Assembly: GCF_014400405.1 (NCBI RefSeq)
Contig: NZ_CP060496.1
Span: forward strand, 62,001 to 126,000
Origin: Brachybacterium sp. Z12
GTDB lineage: Bacteria; Actinomycetota; Actinomycetes; Actinomycetales; Dermabacteraceae
DNA: 64,000 nucleotides
Direction: 5' to 3'
The translations under genes and the position numbers were made by a program. The stretch's first letter is position 1, and every line of letters begins with the position of its first letter. Under the pieces are notes generated by a model, which saw only the letters and a list, made by a program, of their open reading frames with translations, had not been told where the DNA came from and searched no databases. Positions 27,166 to 35,387 of this stretch are shown in pieces.

Positions 27166-28449
27166 ATGGCCGACTCCCCTCTGTCCAGTGCCCTCGAATT
27201 CGCGAAGATGCTGACCGCAGGCGGTTTCCGCCTGGATCCGCTGGACTCCGCCCCCTCTATCGAGGACATCCGCCGCATAGCCAAGCGACGCCTGCCGACC
27301 ATGGCGTTCGACATCATCGACGGCGCCTCGAACCACGAACTCACCAGCGAGGAGAACGTCTCCGACCTGCGCGAGGTCCGCTTCCGACCGCGCTGGCTGA
27401 CTGACATCTCGAGCGTCGACGTGTCCACCACCGTCGACGGTCAGGCCCTGGATCGCCCCTACGTGCTCGGCCCGCTCGGTCTGCAGCGCATGATCGGCGG
27501 CGAGGGCGAGATGGGCGCGGTCCGCGCCGCAGGCAAGGCCAACATCCCCTTCACCATCTCCACGGCGTCGAACTGGGCGATGGAGGAGCTGGCCGAGCAG
27601 GCCACCGGGCCGCTCTGGTACCAGCTGTACATGTACAAGAGCGAGCGGATCGTCTCCAACCTCATCAAGCGTGCCAAGGCCATCGGTGCGGAGACCCTCG
27701 TGGTCACGGTGGACGTGCCGCTGAACGGCAAGCGCTACCGCGACCACCGCAACGGCATGTCGATCCCGCCGAAGATCACTCCGCAGAACGCGGTGCAGGC
27801 GGTCCGCCACCTGAACTGGACCCGCGCGATCATGCGCCCGCCGGCGATCGGCTTCCGCAACCTCAAGGACGAGGTCCAGGGCAACAACGCCGTCTCCCAC
27901 CAGGAGTTCGTCGCCAAGTACCTCGCCAACCTCAGCCTGACGTGGGAGAGCATCGAGGACGTGCGCAAGCAGTGGGACGGCCCGCTCTACATCAAGGGCA
28001 TCCTCACCCCCGAGGACGCGCTGCGCGCCCATCGCGCCGGGGCCGACGGCATCTACGTCTCCAACCACGGCGGCCGCCAGCTCGACTCCTCGCCAAGCTC
28101 CATCCGCGCACTGCCGATGATCGCCGACGCCGTGGGCGACCGCATGACCGTCATCTTCGACTCGGGCGTGCGCACCGGTGACGACATCGCCAAGGCCCTC
28201 GCCGTCGGCGCCGACCTGGTCTCGATCGGCAGGGCCTGGGGCTACGGCAACGCCGCCGCCGGAGAGAAGGGCGTGCTGCGCGTGCTCGACATCCTCGACG
28301 GCGAGCTGTCCCTGGCCATGGGGCAGCTCGGCGCCACCAGCGTCGAGGCGCTGAACCGCAGTTTCGTGGAGTACCCCGAGGCATGGCACGGCCTCGGCAT
28401 GCACCGAGAGCCCGAGCCCGCCCAGGTCACCGAGGAGTTCATGTCATGA
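27166..28449 (+). CDS. FMN-dependent alpha-hydroxyacid dehydrogenase/oxidase
   Basis: A 427-residue member of the L-lactate dehydrogenase (LldD)/glycolate oxidase/lactate monooxygenase family, which oxidises 2-hydroxyacids to 2-ketoacids through FMN. PLGLQRMI and STASNWAMEELAEQ form the FMN site, LWYQLYMYK the QLY motif, VTVDVPLNGKR the next strand, and VSNHGGRQLDSSPS the catalytic histidine and arginine; DSGVRTGDDIAKALAVGADLVSIGR binds FMN phosphate. ATG 27166 has AAGGAG 5 bases upstream. It overlaps the next gene (ATGA). L-lactate from the fucose pathway, or a sugar-derived 2-hydroxyacid, are possible substrates. Confidence 0.87.
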   Translation: MADSPLSSALEFAKMLTAGGFRLDPLDSAPSIEDIRRIAKRRLPTMAFDIIDGASNHELTSEENVSDLREVRFRPRWLTDISSVDVSTTVDGQALDRPYVLGPLGLQRMIGGEGEMGAVRAAGKANIPFTISTASNWAMEELAEQATGPLWYQLYMYKSERIVSNLIKRAKAIGAETLVVTVDVPLNGKRYRDHRNGMSIPPKITPQNAVQAVRHLNWTRAIMRPPAIGFRNLKDEVQGNNAVSHQEFVAKYLANLSLTWESIEDVRKQWDGPLYIKGILTPEDALRAHRAGADGIYVSNHGGRQLDSSPSSIRALPMIADAVGDRMTVIFDSGVRTGDDIAKALAVGADLVSIGRAWGYGNAAAGEKGVLRVLDILDGELSLAMGQLGATSVEALNRSFVEYPEAWHGLGMHREPEPAQVTEEFMS

Positions 28450-29498
28450 ACACGCCCAGCACCGCTTCCGCTTCCGCCGCCGGGACCACCGGACGCCCCT
28501 GGAAGGTCGCCGTCACCGGCGATTATGCCAAGGCCGACGGCTCGACGATCTACGGAGACATCGGACTGGACCAGTTCGCGCAGCACGGCATCGAATGGTC
28601 GCTGGTCTCGGCCGACGGCTCCCCGCTGCGCGGGGAGGAGCTCGAGGGTTATGACGCGCTCGTGCTGCTGGGCTCTCTCGCCCTCGGCGAGGAGCAGCTC
28701 GAGGGGGTGACGACCCTCAAGCATGTCGCCCGCTTCGGCGCCGGTTACGACCAGGTCGACCTGGCGGCGTGCGACGCCCGCGGCATCACCGTCACCAACG
28801 CCCCCACCGGGCTGCGGGTGCCGATGGCCCACACGGCGCTGACCTTCCTGTTCGCCCTCGCACACAACCTCCTGCCCAAGGACCGCCTGGTCCGCGAGGC
28901 GCAGTGGGAGCGCAAGGCCGAGTACCGCGGGCCGGGCCTGGCCACGGCGACGGTCGGGATGATCGGGCTGGGCGGCATCGGTCAGGAGACCGTGCGCCAG
29001 CTGCGTGCCCTCGATCTTGAGGTGGTGGCTTGGAACCGCTCACCCCGCCCCGAGTTCTGCGAGGAGGTCGGGATCCAGCAGCTCGAGCTGGATGAGGTGC
29101 TCGAGCGCAGCGACTACCTGATCCTGACGGTGTCAGCCACCGCTGAGACCCGCCACCTGATCGGGGAGCGCGAGCTCGGCCTGATGAAGGACAGCGCTGC
29201 GTTGATCAACATCGCCCGGGGCAGCGTGGTCGACGAGCAGGCCCTGATCACTGCACTGGGCAACGGCACCATCGCTGGGGCCGGCCTCGACGTGTTCGAG
29301 GTCGAGCCGCTGCCTGCGGACAGCCCGTTCATCGGCATGGAGAATGTCGTGCTGGCACCGCACTCGCTGTGCTGGACGAAGGATTTCACCGACAACACCT
29401 CCGCCGAAATGCGCGGCGAGGTCATCGCCATCGCCACCGGACAGCAGCCGCGCAACGTCGTGAACTCCCGGCGGCCCGCAGCAGGGGAATCCGCATGA
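28446..29498 (+). CDS. D-isomer-specific 2-hydroxyacid dehydrogenase (PGDH-like)
   Basis: A 350-residue NAD-dependent enzyme. The Rossmann loop is VGMIGLGGIGQETVRQL; the catalytic triad is arginine in NIARGSVVDE, glutamate in LDVFEVEPLP and histidine in LAPHSLCWT. GYDQVDLAACDARGITVTNAP is typical of the catalytic domain. It reduces 2-ketoacids to D-2-hydroxyacids or the reverse (phosphoglycerate, glyoxylate and others). Both ends overlap neighbours by four bases (ATGA), so it is translationally coupled between the FMN enzyme and SDR C. A low-complexity Ser/Ala N-terminus of about 18 residues is dispensable-looking. Confidence 0.85.
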   Translation: MNTPSTASASAAGTTGRPWKVAVTGDYAKADGSTIYGDIGLDQFAQHGIEWSLVSADGSPLRGEELEGYDALVLLGSLALGEEQLEGVTTLKHVARFGAGYDQVDLAACDARGITVTNAPTGLRVPMAHTALTFLFALAHNLLPKDRLVREAQWERKAEYRGPGLATATVGMIGLGGIGQETVRQLRALDLEVVAWNRSPRPEFCEEVGIQQLELDEVLERSDYLILTVSATAETRHLIGERELGLMKDSAALINIARGSVVDEQALITALGNGTIAGAGLDVFEVEPLPADSPFIGMENVVLAPHSLCWTKDFTDNTSAEMRGEVIAIATGQQPRNVVNSRRPAAGESA

Positions 29499-30286
29499 GC
29501 ATCGAGCGCTCCGCGGCCGATGAGGCCCGGATCGCCGAGCTGACCACCGTGGTCACGGGCGTCGCCTCCACCCGCGGCATCGGTCGCGGGGTGGCCCGCT
29601 TCCTCGCGGCCGAGGGTCGTCCCCTGGCTCTGCTGGACCGGGACGTGGCAGGGCTGGAGCAGGCTGCCGAACAGGCCCGGGCGGCCGGGGCGAGCCACGT
29701 GGTGACCGCGCAGGTCGACATCGCCGACCAGGCCAGCGTCGACGCCGCGATCACCGCGGTGGAGGCGACCTCTCCGCCGATCGGCGCGCTGGTCAACTGC
29801 GCCGGCATCGCCGATCCCACTCGGTTCCTGGAGATGACCAGCGAGTCCTTCCAGCGAATCCTGACCATCAACACCACCGGGCTGTTCCATCTCGCCCAGC
29901 GGGTGCTGCCGGTGATGCTCGAGCAGGGCCTGGGACGGATCGTCGCGATCGGCTCGACCGCGGCGCAGGACGGTGGCGGCAACTTCTCGACCTCCGCCTA
30001 CGCCGCCTCCAAGGCGGGCGTGGAGGGTCTGCTGCGGGGCCTGGCGAAGGAGACCGCCGGCACCGGTGTGACCACCGCGGTGATCTCCCCGGCCAACATC
30101 GACACCGACATCATGGGCGGCCCCCTGGAAGGGGAGCGGCGCGAGCAGTTCGTCGCCCGCACCCCGGTGGGGCGCCTGGGCACCGTCGAGGAGCTCGGCG
30201 CACTGGTGTCATGGCTGGTCGGGCCGCACGGCGGCTTCACCACCGGTGCCACCTACAACCTCAACGGCGGCATGCGGGTCGGCTGA
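29495..30286 (+). CDS. Short-chain dehydrogenase/reductase C
   Basis: A 263-residue SDR: TTVVTGVASTRGIGRGVARFL cofactor loop, VNCAGIAD, and YAASKAGVEGLLRGL with the catalytic pair. SPANIDTDIMGGPLEGERR again carries the IDTDIMGG signature of SDR A and SDR B. It is the third gene of the coupled FMN enzyme / hydroxyacid dehydrogenase / SDR operon. Function within a sugar-acid or polyol oxidation route is inferred from position. Confidence 0.85.
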   Translation: MSIERSAADEARIAELTTVVTGVASTRGIGRGVARFLAAEGRPLALLDRDVAGLEQAAEQARAAGASHVVTAQVDIADQASVDAAITAVEATSPPIGALVNCAGIADPTRFLEMTSESFQRILTINTTGLFHLAQRVLPVMLEQGLGRIVAIGSTAAQDGGGNFSTSAYAASKAGVEGLLRGLAKETAGTGVTTAVISPANIDTDIMGGPLEGERREQFVARTPVGRLGTVEELGALVSWLVGPHGGFTTGATYNLNGGMRVG

Positions 30287-30318
30287 CCCTCGGCACATCC
30301 GCTGTGCCCCAGCGCCCC

Positions 30319-31583
30319 TCAGGCCTCCTGTGGTGCCAGGGCGTCCTTCCGCCGGCGTCGGGTGGTGATCCACAGTCCGACGCCGGCGGCCACCATCAGC
30401 GCCAGCTGCGAGGCTAGAGCCACCCGGTAGTCGGACAGGTCCGCAGCGCCGTCACCGGTGCGCAGGTCCAGCACGATGCCGATCAGCAGCACGGAGACCA
30501 GCGAGGCGGAGTATCCGCCGATGTTGACCATGCCGGTGGCGGTGCCGATCGCACGCCGCGGCACCCCGGTGCGGGCCAGGTCGAAGCCGACCGAGCAGGT
30601 CGCCGAACCGATCGCCATCGCCGTGATCAGCGGCATCAGTTGCCATGCCGAGAGCTGTCCTGGCACCAGCAGCGTGATCGTCCAGGTTGCGGTGAGGACT
30701 GTGCCCGCGATCCATCCGAGCATCGGCCTGTGGTGGGGAAGCGACCGGTGAACACGCCGATCAGCGGGCCCAGGCCCACCATGATCACCACGTTGATCGT
30801 CAGCAGCGTGCCTACCTCGGCGGCCCCGATGCCCAGGCTGGTCATGTACGGAACACCCCACATGAACATGAACGAGTTCACCGTCACCAGGCACATCCAG
30901 TGCAGGAAGAATCCGGACCAGGCCGAGCGCGAGGTGAAGACGTCCTTCAGCACCTTGCCCGGTCGGGTCACGGGGGCCGGGGTGGCGCCGGGCTCCTCGG
31001 GCGGCTCGTCATGGACGACCGCAATCACCAGCAGCACGCTCAGCACCAGGATGAAGGCGAGCGACGCCCAGGCGGCGGTCCAGCCCACGTTGATCAGCAG
31101 AGCCAGGAACGGCACCGCGGCGACGGCCTGACCGAACTGGCCGATCATGGTGGCCAACTGGGTGAACACCGGCACCTGCCCGGTGGGGAACCAGGTGGCG
31201 ATCAGACGGACCACGCTGATCAGGGTGGCCGCATCGCCCACACCGGTCAGCAGCCGGGCCACGAGCGCCGTGGGGACGTCGGTGGCGAAGGCGAGCAGCA
31301 CCTGCCCGGCCGCCATGATCACCGCGCCCAGCACCATCATGCGGCGGGGGCCGAGGCGGTCCAGCAGCAGCCCGGCGGGGATCTGCGCGGCGGCGTAGGT
31401 GCCGAGCTGCACGACCCCGAACAGGCTCAGCACGGCGCCGTCGACACCGAAGCGGGTGGACGCCTCGACGCTCGCTACACCGAAGGAGGCGCGTCCGGAG
31501 ACGGCGCAGAGGTACGCGAAGACACCGACCGCCCACACCAGGTGGGCTCGGGTCACGCGCGAGCCGGGGCCGGCGGAACTCAT
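30319..31583 (-). CDS. Major facilitator superfamily transporter (one frame break)
   Basis: About 421 residues with 12 predicted membrane helices. The loop 2-3 signature is GLLLDRLGPRRMMVLGA, and the N-terminus starts helix 1 at about residue 12 (HLVWAVGVFAYLCAVSG). The frame breaks near 30735: GVFTGRFP continues as HHRPMLGWIAGTVLTATW if one C is restored. It converges on the SDR operon. The family is consistent with an anion:cation (sugar-acid) symporter such as those for galactonate or glucarate, but the substrate is unproven. Confidence 0.78.
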
Positions 31584-31718
31584 GGAGATGTCCTCATCAT
31601 GTCGGGGACGAAGGGGTCGTGCCGGGTACAGCGAGCGGCCCGAACCCCGTCGAGGGGCCCGAGCCGCTGGTCACCGGTCCGCAGAGCTGTCTGGACCGAG
31701 TATGTCCGATCGGCGCGG

Positions 31719-32877
31719 TCAGGAGCCGTCCGGCTCGCGCCGTCGTCGGCCGAGCGCCGGGCCCTCGGACCGGGCCGCGGCGCTGTCGCTGTTCGCTGCC
31801 GGAGCGGTCGCCTCGGCGGCGTCGGCGCCCGCCTCGAGGGCCGACGGTGCGTACTGACCGGGGACCGCCTCGGCGGTGTCCTCGAGCTCATCGGGGTTGT
31901 TCAGTGCGCCGTTGCGCTTGAGGAACCACGCCGCGACCAGTGGGGCGGTGATCGCGGAGATCAGTACAGCCGTGGCGACCTGCACTGTCGCCACGTCCAC
32001 GTACTGCTCGAACCGTGGATCGGCGGAGGCGATGATCGCGGGGGTGACGATGGAGTTGCCCGCTGTGGTGCCGGCGACGAAGCCGATGCCGGAGCGTGGG
32101 CCGCGGCGCAGCAGGAAGCGGTAGGCGAGGTACGTGGTGCCGCCGGTGAACGGCGTGACCAGCAGACCAAGCACGATGCCGGTGAGGCCACCGGTCAGAA
32201 TGGCACTGATGTCGATCCCAGTGCCCAGCCCGAAGGCGAAGAAGGGGATCACGATGTTCGGGACCGGACGCATCACCTCAGTCCACTTGTGGTCGATGTT
32301 GCCGACGATGATGCCCAGGACCAGGGGGATGATCGCTGCGGCGAAGGCATCCAGCGGGATCGAGCCCAGGCCGGCGGCGCCGATGAACAGCATGGTGAAG
32401 AACGGGCCGTCGTTGACGGCGGAGGCGACATAAGCGCCGCGGTCCGTCTTGTTCCCGTACTTGCCGGTGAAGGCCAGCCAGATGCCTCCGTTGGAGTTGT
32501 CGAAGGTGGCTAGCATCGCCACGATCGAGATGCCGAGGAGGCCGTCCAGGCCGACGAGGAATCCTAGGCCCACGATCAGCAGGCCGGGGACGATGGTCTT
32601 GCCCAGCAGGATCGCGCCCGTCGTACCGGCAACCGGTCCGATCGAGCGTGGCGTGATCTGCATGCCGGTCGCAAAGATGACCAGCGCCATCAATGGCATC
32701 GGAGTGGCGAACAGGGCTGTGGTGAAGCTGCCCATCTCGAGGAATCCCGGGGCCGTTGTACCGACAACAGCGCCGAGGACCAGCGGGATCACCATGGTGC
32801 CGCCGGGGATCTTATCCATCGCGCCGTACAGGGGTGAGCGCAGCTTTTTGCGGCTCCTGGTGGGAAGTCTCAGTCAC
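31719..32877 (-). CDS. kdgT: 2-keto-3-deoxygluconate permease KdgT-like (frame break near start)
   Basis: About ten membrane helices. The family core is strongly conserved: DKIPGGTMVIPLVLGAVVGT, DNSNGGIWLAFTGKYG, NDGPFFTMLFIGAAGLG, GNSIVTPAIIASADPRF. KdgT imports 2-keto-3-deoxygluconate and related keto-deoxy acids with protons. A GTG at 32877 with AAGGAA 9 bases upstream starts VTETSHQEPQK, which joins LRSPLYGAMDKIPGG only if one A is removed from the five-A run at 32845-32849; otherwise the first usable start is ATG 32819. A polar Ala/Glu-rich tail of about 60 residues is unusual. A motif site lies upstream at 33005. Confidence 0.87.
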
Positions 32878-33004
32878 GGTGAGTTCCTTGTCGCCTCATC
32901 ACGAGCAGGGGACCGCCACGTCACAGCGAGCGCTCGCCGGTGAGGCTGGCGGGCCGTGGTCGATGAACCGACTCCAGTGGCGGCGGAAGGCATGGCCTCC
33001 CTGG

Positions 33005-33015
33005 CCTATAGGATC
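33005..33015. promoter_or_regulatory. GntR-type operator-like site upstream of kdgT
   Basis: CCTATAGGATC matches 11 of the bases of the GATCCTATAGGATC palindrome, 128 bases before the kdgT GTG and just after the convergent end of the LysR gene. Its only plausible target is kdgT. Confidence 0.5.
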
Positions 33016-33034
33016 TACGGTTCCCTCGGGAACG

Positions 33035-33981
33035 TCAAGGGTCGCCCACCGGGCGCACCCCCGCCGGAGGCGCGGTGGCCAGGATCGTCTCGAACACCAC
33101 GTCGACGCTCGGCGAGGCGGTGGTCCGCCGGTCACGGGTGACGGCGACCTGGCGCCCTTCGGCCAGCGTCCCCACCGGAATCACCGCCATCCCGGAAGTG
33201 TCGCTGATGTGTGCGGCCAGGGAGTTCAGCACCCCCACCCCGAGCCCAGCCCGGGCGAGGTTGACCACGGTCTGGGGCTGCTCGGTCTGCCAGGTCACCG
33301 GGATCTCCAGGCCCCAGGCGCGCAGCGCGCTGCCGGTGTCGGGGTCGACCTCCGCGCCGGGGCGTGCCACGGCGATCAACGGGTGATCTGCCACCAGCTC
33401 CGGGTCCAGGCCGCCCTCCGGAAGGATCTCGTGCCGTGTGAGCTCATGCTCTGCGGGGACCACGGCCACGTAGCGCTCGGTCCACATCGGCACGCTCTGC
33501 AGCTCCTCCGACGGGGGTCCGCGGCCAGCGAATGGATCGCGATGTGGAAGCGTCCGGTGACGATCCCGGAAATCAGGTCCGGCGTCGTGTGCTCGGTCAG
33601 TTCCACCCTGACCTGGGGGTGGAGGGCGTGGACCGAGGCGATCACGTCCGGCAGGAACCCGGCGCTGACGCTCGGGTGACAGCCGATCACGACCCGCCCG
33701 CGCAGGGTGCCGGTGTGCTGATCGACAGCCTCGACGCCGCGCTCGAGGGTCTCCAGCACGGCGCGGGCGTGGGGCAGGAAGGTGGTGCCCAGCTCGGTGG
33801 GCCCGATCGGGCGATGCGTGCGGTCGATGAGGAGCCCGCCGAGGGCCCGTTCGAGGCTGGCGACATGGGTGCTGACCCGCGACTGCGAGCGGTGCAGGGC
33901 CCGCGCGGCACCGGAGAAGCTCCCGTGGTCGACGACGGCGACGAAGGTCTCCAGCCAGTCCGTCTGCTCAACTCTGGGCAC
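33035..33981 (-). CDS. LysR-family transcriptional regulator (one frame break)
   Basis: About 315 residues. The N-terminal helix-turn-helix is FVAVVDHGSFSGAARALHRSQSRVSTHVASLE (residues 13-44); the effector domain begins GRVVIGCHPS and ends in PSVDVVFETILATAP. The frame breaks near 33507, where one C is missing in the run after LAADP; PSEELQSVPMWTERYVAVVP follows. The GTG at 33981 has GAGGAG 6 bases upstream. It is divergent from the tripartite tricarboxylate-type transporter operon and probably controls it. Confidence 0.85.
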
Positions 33982-34347
33982 ATTGACTCCTCAGGCGGTG
34001 CGGGGGCTCCCGGAGCGTCCGGGAGGTGTCTTGGGGTGGGCGGGAGCGGGTGCTCCCGGCGGTCACGGTTCGGTGACGCGGTCGGTGCGGGGCGCCGCGT
34101 CCCTCCAGGTCGCGGCCCTGCCGTGACCCACATTACCAATCCTGGATATAGGATTTTCGGATCGCGGATCCTTTCGAGGCTGTGTCCGGCACCACACGTT
34201 GATAGCTTCATCAGTCCGACGTGGAGAGCAGATCCCTCCCCCGACCTCCCGGTGCACACCGACGTGCGCCCGGCTCGCCACCTCGTGCCCCCTCACCGAA
34301 CCGATGTCCGGTGTCAGATCTGCAAGACGAAGTGGAGTGACCTCATC
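33982..34347. promoter_or_regulatory. LysR-tctC divergent intergenic region with inverted repeat
   Basis: No gene is supported here. AATCC at 34138-34142 and GGATT at 34151-34155 flank TGGATATA, giving an inverted repeat of LysR T-N11-A style that also contains ATATAGGATT, a half match to the shared ATCCTATAGGAT motif. It lies roughly 200 bases before the binding-protein start and 157 before the LysR start. Confidence 0.45.
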
Positions 34348-35387
34348 ATGCGAACCCCTCGTACCCGCCGCCTCATGTCCGGCATCGCCGGAGCCGCCGC
34401 ACTCACCATGGTGGCGGTCGGCTGCTCCGGCGGTGCCGGAGAAGGCGGCGCCGACAATGCGGCCGTGCAGGAATGCAATGACATCAACGCCGAGTACCCC
34501 TCCGGACCCGTCGAGCTGATCGTCCCCTGGACTGCCGGTGGCGGGACCGACGGCGTCGCCCGCCTGATCGGCGACCAGCTCTCCGGACAGCTCGGGACCA
34601 ACGTGAACGTGGTCAACCGCACCGGCGGCTCGGGCGTGGTCGGTCACCAGGCGATGGTGGACGCCGACCCCGACGGCCAGACCATCGGTCTCGTGACCGT
34701 GGAGATCGGCATGATGCATCACCAGGGCCTGACCGACATCAGCGGCGAGGACCTCACCGCCATCTCGCAGATGAACGAGGATGGCGCCGGCATTACGGTC
34801 GCCGCGGACGCCGAGTGGGAGAGCGCCGAGGAGCTGCTGGCCTACATCGAGGCGAACCCGGGCGAGGTGACCTCCTCCGGGACCGGCCAGGGCGGCATCT
34901 GGCACCTGGCCCTGCTGGGCATGCTGATCGACAACGACCTCCCGCTGGATGCGGTCAACTTCGTGCCCTCCGACGGTGCGGCCCCGGCCCTGCAGGAGCT
35001 CGTGGCGGGTGGCATCGACATGACCACCAATGCACTGGGGAGTCCAAGGTCATGCTCGATTCCGACCGGGCCAAGGCTCTCGGCGTGATGGGCACCGAGG
35101 CCGACCCGAACTTCCCCGACGTGCCCACCCTCCAGGAGCAGACGGGCTCGGACTATTCCATGAGCGTGTGGCGCGGCATCGCTGGGCCCGTGGACATGGA
35201 TCCGACGGTCGTCGAGGAGCTCGAGTGCCATCTCGGGCTGGTCGCCGAGTCCGATGAGTTCAACGACTTCATGTCGGACTCGGGTCTGGGTGTGAAGTAC
35301 GCCGGCGCCGAGGACTTCCAGACCCTCATGCGCGAGGACGATGAGCAGAAGGGCAAGGTCATGGAGGAAGCGGGGCTCGCGAAGTGA
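34348..35387 (+). CDS. tctC: TctC-type solute-binding lipoprotein (one frame break)
   Basis: Bug-family extracytoplasmic binding protein, about 346 residues, of a tripartite tricarboxylate transporter (TTT). Signal peptide with lipobox MVAVGC (cysteine 26). Typical segments are YPSGPVELIVPWTAGGGTDGVARL, NRTGGSGVVGHQAM and GTGQGGIWHLA. The frame breaks near 35040: NALG continues as ESKVMLDSDRAKALGVMG when one G is restored. GGAGTGACC precedes ATG 34348. The stop overlaps the TctB-TctA start by four bases. Confidence 0.85.
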
